Shown piece after piece: positions 1 to 8,162 of a stretch of 64,000 bases of DNA. Within the stretch, counting starts at the first letter, position 1. Each line of letters begins with the position of its first letter. Both the position numbers and the translations under genes were made by a program. Under the pieces are notes generated by a model. That model was not told the origin of the DNA, made no database searches, and saw only the letters and a program-made list of their open reading frames with translations. The DNA is from Bacillota bacterium (GTDB lineage Bacteria; Bacillota; Clostridia; Lachnospirales; Lachnospiraceae). The stretch covers positions 30,318-94,317 of the forward strand of contig JAEYSV010000060.1 of assembly GCA_023434365.1 (NCBI GenBank), in the 5' to 3' direction.

Positions 1-38
1 ACTGAGATATACTATGATGATGAAAAGGAGTCGAGAGT

Positions 39-356
39 ATGGATGCTCACATAAAAAAAGTCTATGTTCCAATGACAGAGACTGGTTTTTATATTTTGTT
101 GTGCTTGCAGTCAGAGATGCATGGATATAGTATTGTCCAGAGGGTAGAGACGCTAACAAGGGGAGAAATTCGATTGAGTCCCGGAACGATGTATGGAAGT
201 CTGTCTAAGATGGAAAAGGATGGTTTAATCTCATTTGTGAGGGAAGAAGATAAGCGTAAAATATATATAATTACAGAATTAGGGAAAGAAGTGCTGAAGT
301 TAGAAATGAAACGAATTGAAAGACTATATAATAATCTGGAGGAGGCTAAACGATGA
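39..356 (+). CDS. PadR family transcriptional regulator
   Basis: This is a 105-residue winged-helix protein of the PadR type. The N-terminal half carries the family pattern in which a helix ending in HGYSIVQRV is followed by the recognition segment LSPGTMYGSLSKMEKDGLI, and then the wing and a C-terminal dimer helix. An AAGGAG site lies about 10 bases before the ATG. The stop overlaps the next start by ATGA, so it is translationally coupled to a DUF2812 membrane protein, a common pairing in clostridia in which PadR represses its own small operon. The ligand is unknown. Confidence 0.93.
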   Translation: MDAHIKKVYVPMTETGFYILLCLQSEMHGYSIVQRVETLTRGEIRLSPGTMYGSLSKMEKDGLISFVREEDKRKIYIITELGKEVLKLEMKRIERLYNNLEEAKR

Positions 357-892
357 AGAATAATAAAATCAAATTTGCATTTTTTACGATACCAGAATAT
401 GAAAAAGAGCAGAACTGGTTAAGAGCACAACATAATAAAGGATGGGAATTTACAGGGGTTACATTCCCTGGATTTTACCATTTTACGAAATGTGAGCCGC
501 AGGATGTTATATATCAATTAGACTATAATCAGGATGGCATACAGAATAAAGCAGAATATATACAGATGTTCAAAGATTGCCAATGGGAATACATTACGGA
601 CTTTGTGGGCTATAGCTATTTTAGAAAAGCAGTAGCAGATATGAAGTTAGGAGAGGAAGAAATCTTCAATGATTATGAATCAAAATTGGAGATGTCAAGA
701 AGGGTATTTCGAGGCAGAATGATTCCACTTGTCATTGTCTTTTTCTCAATTATTATACCACAGTTGCTTATGCAACATAATTTGAACTTTAGGCTCTTAT
801 TTTATGTTTATATTGTGTTATTTAGTATATATGTAGTTATTTTTATATGGTATGCCATACAGTACTGGAGTTTGAAAAGGCATGAAAGATAA
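353..892 (+). CDS. DUF2812 domain membrane protein
   Basis: This 179-residue protein has a soluble N-terminal part of about 120 residues rich in aromatic residues (FFTIPEYEKEQNWL, GWEFTGVTFPGFYHF), the pattern of DUF2812 proteins. Two hydrophobic segments follow at about residues 123-140 and 147-168. It overlaps the upstream padR gene by four bases and is very probably co-regulated with it. The molecular role of DUF2812 is unknown. Its constant association with PadR regulators suggests a membrane-stress or drug-response role, which is inference. Confidence 0.85.
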   Translation: MKNNKIKFAFFTIPEYEKEQNWLRAQHNKGWEFTGVTFPGFYHFTKCEPQDVIYQLDYNQDGIQNKAEYIQMFKDCQWEYITDFVGYSYFRKAVADMKLGEEEIFNDYESKLEMSRRVFRGRMIPLVIVFFSIIIPQLLMQHNLNFRLLFYVYIVLFSIYVVIFIWYAIQYWSLKRHER

Positions 893-904
893 ACATTATG
901 GTCT

Positions 905-1237
905 ATGGGGAGGGAGAGAATTACTCATACACACATTGGAGTTTGTAAAAAAGAAAGTGAGGGATTCAATGCTCCACTATTAATAGTGCTTTGTTGTATT
1001 ATAGTGCCAGATCATAGGGGCGCAAGAGATATTCAAAAAAAGCGATTCCCTAAATGGGAAAAAGAAATAGGTGAGATGGATAAAGAACTATATTCCTTCT
1101 TATACTCAGAAGAACATCAAACTAAAATCCCTGGTTCGCTAATGAGTTTGCAGGCACTTGAATATGGAATATACCTAGGGCTTTTCGAAGATGAGACTGA
1201 GAAGAGGAATTTTGAGAAGGATATAAAGGGGTATTAA
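905..1237 (+). CDS. Doubtful ORF, possibly a gene remnant
   Basis: This open frame of 110 codons has no ribosome binding site before its first ATG, and the first 40 codons read like non-coding sequence. The last 55 residues (from about MDKELYSFLYSE to KDIKGY) are charged and amphipathic and look more like real protein, ending just before a good terminator. It may be the 3' end of a decayed gene or a short helical protein starting near 1077. I recognise no family. Confidence 0.3.
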   Translation: MGRERITHTHIGVCKKESEGFNAPLLIVLCCIIVPDHRGARDIQKKRFPKWEKEIGEMDKELYSFLYSEEHQTKIPGSLMSLQALEYGIYLGLFEDETEKRNFEKDIKGY

Positions 1238-1241
1238 ACAG

Positions 1242-1285
1242 ACCGCCAGTTAAGAAATATTGTTCTTGACCGGCGGCCTTTATTT
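1242..1285 (+). terminator. Rho-independent terminator
   Basis: The arms CCGCC at 1243 and GGCGG at 1272 close a longer imperfect stem (AGTTAAGAA against TTCTTGAC), followed by TTTATTTT. It ends the padR/DUF2812 transcription unit. Confidence 0.8.
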
Positions 1286-1336
1286 TATTAAGATTGTTAG
1301 GTTCTATAGAATAATTAAGTGATACATGGAGGAAAC

Positions 1337-1882
1337 ATGAATAAGAAAATTCAAAATTTACTGTCTAGTAAAAAAATTCTAATAACATTATTAATAGCTC
1401 ATACCATTATTATAATCTACTATATGTTCTTTGGATTTGGGAGAGCACAAGTAGGAAGCGATCTTGAAGGATATCGTTATTCAATTATTCCGACAGGAAT
1501 ACCTTTATGGTATCCTAAAGTATTATCATTTGACACCTTAAAAAGGTGGGTGTTTAGCTTAGGAAATCTTTTAGCATTTGTCCCTTTTGGAATCTTAATC
1601 CCTTTGATATTTGGTATTAAGTATTTTAAATTTATATTTATCTTTCTAATTTCTATATTTTCGCTAGAAATCCTTCAAATGGTTACCTATCTTGGTAGTT
1701 TTGATATAGAAGATATAATGATTAACGTAGTAGGAGCTTCGATAGGTTTTTCTTCGTACAAAATGGGTAATAAATCAAAATTGTTATCACATAGAATAAT
1801 TTACACAGCATTTCTGATTTTGATTTTTACTATTATAATGATTTTGTTTGCAGAATTAGTTAATAGTAGAATGAGATTCTAA
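1337..1882 (+). CDS. VanZ family membrane protein
   Basis: This protein of 181 residues has four or five transmembrane helices. The family signature is clear: a first helix, then a loop ending in FSLGNLLAFVPFGILIP, then a helix carrying EILQ and a loop with SFDIEDIMINVVGASIG. VanZ proteins are small integral membrane proteins named from the teicoplanin-resistance cluster, and most members have no known function. I place the start at 1337 because GGAGGA at 1328-1333 precedes that ATG. An in-frame ATG at 1319 has no such site. There is no vancomycin-resistance context here. Confidence 0.88.
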   Translation: MNKKIQNLLSSKKILITLLIAHTIIIIYYMFFGFGRAQVGSDLEGYRYSIIPTGIPLWYPKVLSFDTLKRWVFSLGNLLAFVPFGILIPLIFGIKYFKFIFIFLISIFSLEILQMVTYLGSFDIEDIMINVVGASIGFSSYKMGNKSKLLSHRIIYTAFLILIFTIIMILFAELVNSRMRF

Positions 1883-1997
1883 GCTCTTTTTTGTAAGTGA
1901 CCCCCATTCCTAGATAAGAAAAGTGAAAAAGATTCATTAATAATAGATTTTGTCACGTGATTATAGTAAAATAGGAAATAATTGGGGGGGTTATCTT

Positions 1998-2744
1998 ATG
2001 TATAAGGTGTTTTTAGTTGATGATGAGGAGTTAATTGTAAAACAGATAGTAGATTCGGTACCTTGGATGGATAATGGGTTTGAAGTGATAGGGGTGGAAA
2101 CAAACCCTAAAAGAGCAATTGAGAAAGTTGTGCAACTAAAGCCAGATGTTGTATTTAGTGATTTGAAGATGCCGCTGCTTGATGGTCACGAATTAATGAA
2201 ATTAATAAGAGAATCTGGTGTTAAGACTGAATTCGTTATGCTCAGCGCATATGGAACTTTTGAAGATGCAAAAACATTCTTCCATCAAGAGGGGTTTGAT
2301 TATTTATTAAAGCCATTACAACTAGAGGAAGTACAGCTTGTATTGGAAAAGTTGGCAGGAATACTAGCAGTAAAACGCCCTCAGAAGGAAGTTACAGTAG
2401 AGGATAATATTAATCCTGCTTTTCTTGAGTTGATTGCCTATGTGAAAGTGAATTTTACGAAAAAGCTTACACTGGATAAACTGGGTAAGAGCTTTGGGTT
2501 GAGTGCTGGTTATATCTGCAATCTGTTTGCGAGACATTATAATACGACACTCACTTGTTTTATTACAGAATTGCGAATGAAAAAAGCAGTAGAACTAATA
2601 GAAAGTAGCAATGATAGCTTGAAAAACATAGCATTTGAATGTGGATATAGTGATTACTTTTATTTTAATAAAGTATTTAAAGGTTATATAGGGATGGCAC
2701 CAAGCCAATATATTCAGATGCTTGAAATGGGAAAACAGAATTAG
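1998..2744 (+). CDS. Response regulator with AraC-type DNA-binding domain (YesN-like)
   Basis: This 248-residue protein has a receiver domain (residues 1-120: acidic pair DD at 8-9, phospho-acceptor D55 in FSDLKMP, and the lysine of LLKPL) and a C-terminal AraC/XylS helix-turn-helix region (about 150-245) ending in the usual FNKVFKGYIGMAPSQY. It is the first gene of a four-gene unit with two solute-binding proteins and a histidine kinase (5504-7216) that is its obvious partner. The start at 1998 follows a run of seven G at 1984-1990 that acts as the ribosome binding site. An upstream in-frame start at 1950 lacks one. It probably activates its own operon or sugar genes elsewhere. Confidence 0.92.
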   Translation: MYKVFLVDDEELIVKQIVDSVPWMDNGFEVIGVETNPKRAIEKVVQLKPDVVFSDLKMPLLDGHELMKLIRESGVKTEFVMLSAYGTFEDAKTFFHQEGFDYLLKPLQLEEVQLVLEKLAGILAVKRPQKEVTVEDNINPAFLELIAYVKVNFTKKLTLDKLGKSFGLSAGYICNLFARHYNTTLTCFITELRMKKAVELIESSNDSLKNIAFECGYSDYFYFNKVFKGYIGMAPSQYIQMLEMGKQN

Positions 2745-2760
2745 ATGATTGGAGAGTGGT

Positions 2761-4305
2761 ATGAATAAAAAGAAGATAATCATAAGCATCTTATGTATTT
2801 CGTGTTTAGTAGTTGCAATTGCTGGTTATTTAGTTGAAACAGGGACGCAAGATAAAAAAACAGTCGTTACCATAGCGATACCATGGAATGATATGATACA
2901 AAATCCAGAGACAAATTATTATGCCAATTGGTTAGAGAAGAAAACTGGATACGATATAAATTTTGAATATATAGAACCAGGGTATGAAAAAGAATATCTA
3001 TATACGATGATGACTTCTAGTGAGAACAGTATTGACGCTGTATTTTTATCAAAGGACGAGTTATTTACCATGGAGGAATTTCATAATTATGCAGGCAGAG
3101 GACTGGTTACTGATCTTTCTTCTTTTATAGGTGAAAATAGTAACTTAAAGCATATTCTAAGTGATTATCATGAATATGGACTATGTGAGAAAATTAAACA
3201 GGATAAAGCCATCTACTATATGCCTAATATGGATACTGCGAGAAAAAGTCAGAACATGCAGGTGTTATGGATTAATGTAAGCTGGCTTAAAGAGTTAGGC
3301 TTAGAAGTACCTCGAACTACGAAGGAACTTGAAGAAGTTTTAACAGCTTTTTTAAAGAAGGATCCAAATCGTAATGGATTGCAGGATGAACTTCCTTTGA
3401 TTAGCTGTGAAAATGATTATTCTCAACAAAGCTATAATTACCTTCTAAATGCATTTATTGTTAATGATCCTGTACATGGTCGCATTTATTTGGATGAATC
3501 AGAAGATATTCGTTTTGCACCTCTGGAAAAAAGCTTTCGAGAGGGAATCATCTACTGCTCCAGACTATATGAGAAGGGGCTATTATCAGGTGTAAGCTTT
3601 GATTTTACTCAAAAACAGATGCGGGAGTTAGTTAACAGCCCATTAAATATGGTAGGTGCATTTACCAGTCAAAGCATTTCAGATGTAGTGTATCAGAATT
3701 GCCCAGAAGTGCTGGCCAGATTTATACAAGTATCGCCACTTGAAGGACCAACAGGTGAGAAAAATGCAGTATGGGTTAATTATGAGCCACACATTGGAGG
3801 TTATATCCCTGCAAATAGCCTACATAAGGATGAAGCTTTTGCCATTATGGATCTAATGTTATCTGAAGAAGCTTCTTTGATTTCAGAATATGGAGAAGAA
3901 GGTGTGGACTGGAAGTTTTCCGAAAAGGGAGATTTGTCGACTTATGGAAGCCGAGCAATCATAACGACAATTAATTATCTGAACGATACGGTGCAGAATA
4001 AGCATCTGGCAGGGATTGGACCACAGGTAGTGAAGGCGGATTATAAAAACGGTGTGACGTGGAATGGCAACCACTCTCTTGTCGAATATATTGATGCACG
4101 TGCAGTCAAATCTTACGAGAAATACTATCAGGTTCCTTCGGATTCGTCTCTATTAAAATTGTCTGGAGAAAAAGCGAAAGTATATATGGAATATACAACG
4201 GGTATAGATTTTAAGGTTCTACAATTCATAACCGGTAGTCTTGATCCGACTTCGGATGAAGTGTGGAATCAGTACATAAAAGAGTTTGAAGAAATAACAG
4301 AATAA
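2761..4305 (+). CDS. Extracellular solute-binding protein, first of two in a two-component operon
   Basis: The protein has 514 residues, with an N-terminal hydrophobic segment (about residues 5-24) and then a mature domain starting VVTIAIPWNDMIQNPETNYY, typical of family 1 (sugar) solute-binding proteins. No lipobox cysteine is placed after the hydrophobic segment, so it is probably membrane-anchored through an uncleaved signal or released. The start at 2761 follows GGAG at 2752. It lies 16 bases after the response regulator and four bases before the second binding protein. No ABC permease genes are present, so its role here is more likely ligand sensing for the kinase than uptake. That is inference. 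Confidence 0.85.
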   Translation: MNKKKIIISILCISCLVVAIAGYLVETGTQDKKTVVTIAIPWNDMIQNPETNYYANWLEKKTGYDINFEYIEPGYEKEYLYTMMTSSENSIDAVFLSKDELFTMEEFHNYAGRGLVTDLSSFIGENSNLKHILSDYHEYGLCEKIKQDKAIYYMPNMDTARKSQNMQVLWINVSWLKELGLEVPRTTKELEEVLTAFLKKDPNRNGLQDELPLISCENDYSQQSYNYLLNAFIVNDPVHGRIYLDESEDIRFAPLEKSFREGIIYCSRLYEKGLLSGVSFDFTQKQMRELVNSPLNMVGAFTSQSISDVVYQNCPEVLARFIQVSPLEGPTGEKNAVWVNYEPHIGGYIPANSLHKDEAFAIMDLMLSEEASLISEYGEEGVDWKFSEKGDLSTYGSRAIITTINYLNDTVQNKHLAGIGPQVVKADYKNGVTWNGNHSLVEYIDARAVKSYEKYYQVPSDSSLLKLSGEKAKVYMEYTTGIDFKVLQFITGSLDPTSDEVWNQYIKEFEEITE

Positions 4306-4320
4306 AGGATGGTGAGGTAT

Positions 4321-5517
4321 ATGCGGAATAAGAATAAAGTTGTTGGCATAAGTATTCTGACGATAGTTCTGCTGATTATCCTTATTATTGTAGTTTGCAA
4401 AAAGAATCAAAGAGAGATAAGTCAGGAAGAACGAATGGACAATTGGCTTATGGAGGCAGAACTTGATAAACCACAGTCAGCAAATGAATTATATCAGGCC
4501 GCACTACAAGAAGATATATTGATAATTTATTCTGTTTCTACCAGAGTGTTTGATGTAAAGGAAAGTTTTGAAAAGGAATATCCTGGTCTGACTGTGGAAA
4601 TAAAGGATGTCAGAGGTAATGATTTGGTGAAGATGGTAAAGGAAAATTATCAATCAGGAGATTTTGCTTGTGATTTGGTTGTTTGTAGTGACTGTGATGG
4701 AAGCCTGTACAAAGAACTGTTGGAACCAGGAATTGTATATACGTATGTTCCACCGGATATTGCACCTAAAATAAAAGAGGGATATGTTAAGGAGGAGCTC
4801 GAATTTCTAGGGGAAATCATGATGGTTGTATATAATGGGGATGTGTATGATACTCCCCCAATAGATAATATATGGGAGATGACGCATAAGTCCTATAAGG
4901 GCAAAATTATTATGGCTAATCCGATTAGTTCTTTTTCTACCTATGGTTTCTGCGCAACAGTACTTCGTGAATCAGAACTGATGGAAAAGGCCTACGAGCA
5001 ATATGCAGGTAAGCCACTGACGCTGCCAGAAGGGAAAAGTGCTGGTGAAGTATTTTGGGAACAGGCAGCTGAGAATATCGTATTTACCAATTCTAGTGAT
5101 GAAGTGTTAGAGGGAATAGGAAATGGTGGTTCGGATGGTATGAAATTGGGTTTTATGATATCTAGTAAAATGAGATATCAAGAGATAGGGTACCAGATTG
5201 AGCCGATTTATCAGCTGGAACCATTTGCAGCTGTATATACACCAAATAGTGTCAGCATAGCCGGAGGCTCTAAGAACATCAATACAGCAAAACTATTTAT
5301 ACGGTACATGCTGGGAGAAAGCGATGGTACAGGCAAAGGACTCAAACCTTTTCTGACAAAAGGGACATGGTCCATCAGGACTGATGTTTTAGATGGAAAC
5401 GATGTTTTACTTGAAGAGATTGATCTTAGGTTTCTTGATAAAAGTTACTTGTATGAAAAAAGAGAGGAAATGATTTGCTTTTGGGAGGAGATCTTAAAGA
5501 AAAATGTGGTACAGTAA
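4321..5517 (+). CDS. Second extracellular solute-binding protein of the two-component operon
   Basis: The protein has 398 residues, with one hydrophobic N-terminal segment (about residues 9-25) followed by a periplasmic-binding-protein-like domain beginning ILIIYSVSTRVFDVKESFEKEYPG. That pattern belongs to the iron/putrescine-type binding proteins (class II, family 1-like). A cysteine follows the hydrophobic stretch (IIVVC), but the residues before it do not make a good lipobox. GGTGAGG precedes the ATG at 4321; an ATG at 4309 lacks a usable site. The 3' end overlaps the kinase gene by 14 bases. It differs in sequence from the binding protein before it, so the pair is not a recent duplication. 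Confidence 0.82.
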   Translation: MRNKNKVVGISILTIVLLIILIIVVCKKNQREISQEERMDNWLMEAELDKPQSANELYQAALQEDILIIYSVSTRVFDVKESFEKEYPGLTVEIKDVRGNDLVKMVKENYQSGDFACDLVVCSDCDGSLYKELLEPGIVYTYVPPDIAPKIKEGYVKEELEFLGEIMMVVYNGDVYDTPPIDNIWEMTHKSYKGKIIMANPISSFSTYGFCATVLRESELMEKAYEQYAGKPLTLPEGKSAGEVFWEQAAENIVFTNSSDEVLEGIGNGGSDGMKLGFMISSKMRYQEIGYQIEPIYQLEPFAAVYTPNSVSIAGGSKNINTAKLFIRYMLGESDGTGKGLKPFLTKGTWSIRTDVLDGNDVLLEEIDLRFLDKSYLYEKREEMICFWEEILKKNVVQ

Positions 5518-7216
5518 CAAAGGAATAGAAAAGAGATCGTTATTGAATAAACTAAAGTGGACTATTTTTGGTTTGGCAGCTACCTTGCTAGCAATGTGGT
5601 TTCTTTTTTATGTCAGTATGCGCAATGTTTTGGAGCAATACGCTAGGCAGACAATGGAACAGGTTTCCCTACAGATTATGTCCGATTTGAATAAATCCTT
5701 CCTACAGCTGGAACAGGTTTCATTTGCCATGTCAGAGGATGAGATGGCATACAACTTTGTCATGTTAGAAAACAATCTAGATTTTTACATACAAGCATCG
5801 AAGGTAGAACAGGAACTTGGTGCGTTACTTAAGGAATTCAAATTAATTAAACATATTATTATATATGATCACCAAGGGAGATATTATCGCTTTCTTGGAA
5901 CGATTAATAATACCTGTATTAGTAGAATGATGGAGGTATTAGAGAAGGATAAGATATCGCGACATATACAGATTTCTTTAGATGGAGTTAACTACATTGG
6001 ATATGTGGACTTTATTTATGATGGACAGGAATCGATTGGTAAAATAGTAATGCTAATGGATCAAAAGGATATTGATAAGCTACTACAGCAATTTGAGAAT
6101 AATGAGGATATAGAAATTGCATTGGCGGCTGAACAGACTATAATTGTGTCGAATCAATCCTCGAGGCTGAAGCAAAGTATAGATGATTTTATTAATACAA
6201 CAGATTATGCAGTACATAAGCAGGTAGGATTTACACCATTCAAACTATTAATTTCTTATAAAGATACCAATCAATCGTTGAACTTTTACTTTATTACAGC
6301 AATCACTGTTATGGTGGTTATTTTTCTTGCAGCAGTATCAGTATTTAGTCGCTTTTGGAAAAATAAGTTCTTTATACCGATTCAGATGGTTGTCTCACAA
6401 GTAGAACAGTTTGAAAGTGGAAAAGGAGAAAAGCTAGTTGATACTGGACTTAAGCATTTTGATGGTCTTGTTCGAGGAATCAATGATATGGTTGAGAGGA
6501 TAGAACAGAAAGAAAAAGAAATCTATGATGCAACATATACACTTCAGGAATCAGAAATAAAGAAGCAAAAAGCGCTGATTGTTTCACTTAAGAAGCAGAT
6601 AAGTGCTCATTTTACAGTAAATGTACTAAATATTATTAAAGCACTTGCAACAGATGGAGAAAATGAAAAGGCTGGTGTATTGTGTGATGGACTATCGTAT
6701 CTACTTCGGTATGCCAATGCGGGGGATAGTTTCATCAGTTGTATGGAGGAATTCTTTGTTTTAGAGAAGTATGCCAATATAATGTCAATTCGGTATCCGA
6801 ATAAATTCAAAGTTGAAATAGAATTAATGGATTATCAGGAGGAAATATTGCTGCCTAGAATGCTATTACAACCAATTGTTGAGAATAGTATACTACACGG
6901 AATAATTAATGAGGAAGATAAGGAGAATGGCATAATCCGGGTATATAGTATAATGAGCTCTAATTTAGTAAAGATTGTGGTTGAGGATAATGGACGTGGA
7001 ATGGACACTACAGCATTATACAATTTGCAGGAGAGTATTTGTCGTGCAGATAAGGACAATATTGAGGTGGAGGGGTTATCTCATGTGGCACTTGTTAATA
7101 TCCAGAGACGTATTTTATCCTATTTTGGAGAAAAGTTTAGAGTGAGTATAGAGTCTACCTTGGGTGAAGGCACAAAAGTGACATTAACACTTCCTATTTG
7201 CCCACGCATGAGATAA
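5504..7216 (+). CDS. Sensor histidine kinase, LytS/YesM type
   Basis: This 570-residue kinase has two membrane helices (about 18-40 and 263-283) flanking an extracellular sensor domain of about 220 residues, a HAMP-like linker, a His_kinase domain and an HATPase domain. The phospho-acceptor is H369, in a context (ISAHFTVNVLN) that departs from the usual NPHFLYNTLN. The ATP-binding motifs LQPIVENSILHG (N461) and DNGRGM (495-500) are intact. It is the cognate kinase for the AraC-type regulator at 1998. The extracellular loop could contact the two binding proteins encoded just before it, as in systems where a binding protein presents a ligand to a kinase. Confidence 0.92.
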   Translation: MWYSNKGIEKRSLLNKLKWTIFGLAATLLAMWFLFYVSMRNVLEQYARQTMEQVSLQIMSDLNKSFLQLEQVSFAMSEDEMAYNFVMLENNLDFYIQASKVEQELGALLKEFKLIKHIIIYDHQGRYYRFLGTINNTCISRMMEVLEKDKISRHIQISLDGVNYIGYVDFIYDGQESIGKIVMLMDQKDIDKLLQQFENNEDIEIALAAEQTIIVSNQSSRLKQSIDDFINTTDYAVHKQVGFTPFKLLISYKDTNQSLNFYFITAITVMVVIFLAAVSVFSRFWKNKFFIPIQMVVSQVEQFESGKGEKLVDTGLKHFDGLVRGINDMVERIEQKEKEIYDATYTLQESEIKKQKALIVSLKKQISAHFTVNVLNIIKALATDGENEKAGVLCDGLSYLLRYANAGDSFISCMEEFFVLEKYANIMSIRYPNKFKVEIELMDYQEEILLPRMLLQPIVENSILHGIINEEDKENGIIRVYSIMSSNLVKIVVEDNGRGMDTTALYNLQESICRADKDNIEVEGLSHVALVNIQRRILSYFGEKFRVSIESTLGEGTKVTLTLPICPRMR

Positions 7217-7241
7217 ATACCTTCGTTAGCGAGAGCGTAAT

Positions 7242-7280
7242 AAAAGCTGTCATGATTGAAATAATCGTGGCAGCTTTTTT
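7242..7280 (+). terminator. Terminator of the two-component operon
   Basis: AAAGCTGTCATGATT pairs with TAATCGTGGCAGCTTT around a short loop and runs into six T. It separates the signalling operon from the next gene group. Confidence 0.85.
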
Positions 7281-7428
7281 GTACCCAAATTAGGCAAATA
7301 TAAATCATGAAGATTTTACCAACAAATGTGAAGATAATTAATATGTTTATTGAGCTATCTTTTGTAGCATAGATTATGATTGCTATTTGTATCTTAGATA
7401 ATGAGGATAGGAAGGGAGAAAGAATGCT

Positions 7429-8139
7429 ATGCAAAGAGATTATAAGAAAACTACAATAAAATATTTCGTAATAGGGATATGCTTGTCCATGCTGATAATT
7501 TTTAGTATTGGTATGGTTTACTCAAAAGGCGCACTAATCAAGGATATATTGGTGGGATCTGATACTGGTAATGAAAGCAATGAACATATGGAATCTGATC
7601 AAACTTCAGAAATTGTAAAAGCGTTAGAAGCGATAAAAAGTTTAGGGACTGAGAGTAGAGCGCCAGAGGTTGGAAGTAAGGCTTCGGAAACTGTCAGTAA
7701 AGCGCCAGAGGATGAAAGTAAAGCTTCAAAACCTGCAGAGAAATCATTAAAACCAAGTAAGGTACCAGAAAAAGCAACATTTCCTGAGTGGTATGATAAT
7801 CTAGTTGGCGTATATCAAGCAGCTCATGATTATGAGGCCTTGCTATTTTTAAGTGGTACTCCGACCTGTGTATGGTTAGATATCTCAAGTGGTACGACCA
7901 TTAAATACATACTTAAGATTACCAATGAAATGTGGGAGGGAGAGAATCATATACATTATGAGAAAGAGACTGAACATGGGAAAACAACGATAGATATTAA
8001 GATAAAGGGCGATGTTGTTTCGCTTCTTGTAAAGGATAACGATTCTGTTATTAAAGAATATGAATATCCGAGAGATTCCAGTCAGAATGCAGATGAACAA
8101 TTTGATAATATGGATTGGATGCTCTCAATTGAGTATTAG
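7429..8139 (+). CDS. Anchored extracellular protein of unknown function
   Basis: The protein has 236 residues: one N-terminal membrane segment (about 14-34), then a low-complexity linker (about 55-115) with repeated units of the type SKAPE/SKASE, then a compact C-terminal domain of about 110 residues. The repeats suggest a flexible wall-spanning stalk. The C-terminal domain (WYDNLVGVYQAAHDYEALLFLSG...) resembles small beta-barrel binding domains, but I do not recognise a family. It lies 23 bases before another anchored protein and is probably part of a three-gene unit. Confidence 0.7.
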   Translation: MQRDYKKTTIKYFVIGICLSMLIIFSIGMVYSKGALIKDILVGSDTGNESNEHMESDQTSEIVKALEAIKSLGTESRAPEVGSKASETVSKAPEDESKASKPAEKSLKPSKVPEKATFPEWYDNLVGVYQAAHDYEALLFLSGTPTCVWLDISSGTTIKYILKITNEMWEGENHIHYEKETEHGKTTIDIKIKGDVVSLLVKDNDSVIKEYEYPRDSSQNADEQFDNMDWMLSIEY

Positions 8140-8162
8140 AATGTAGAAAGTGAGTGTTTAAA

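Noticed and set aside
1337..1882. Vancomycin resistance locus because of VanZ
   Set aside because: VanZ-like proteins are common alone in clostridia and no van ligase or dehydrogenase gene is present.
7120..7434. Open frame on the minus strand after the kinase gene
   Set aside because: It runs through the terminator of the kinase operon and has no ribosome binding site or protein-like sequence.
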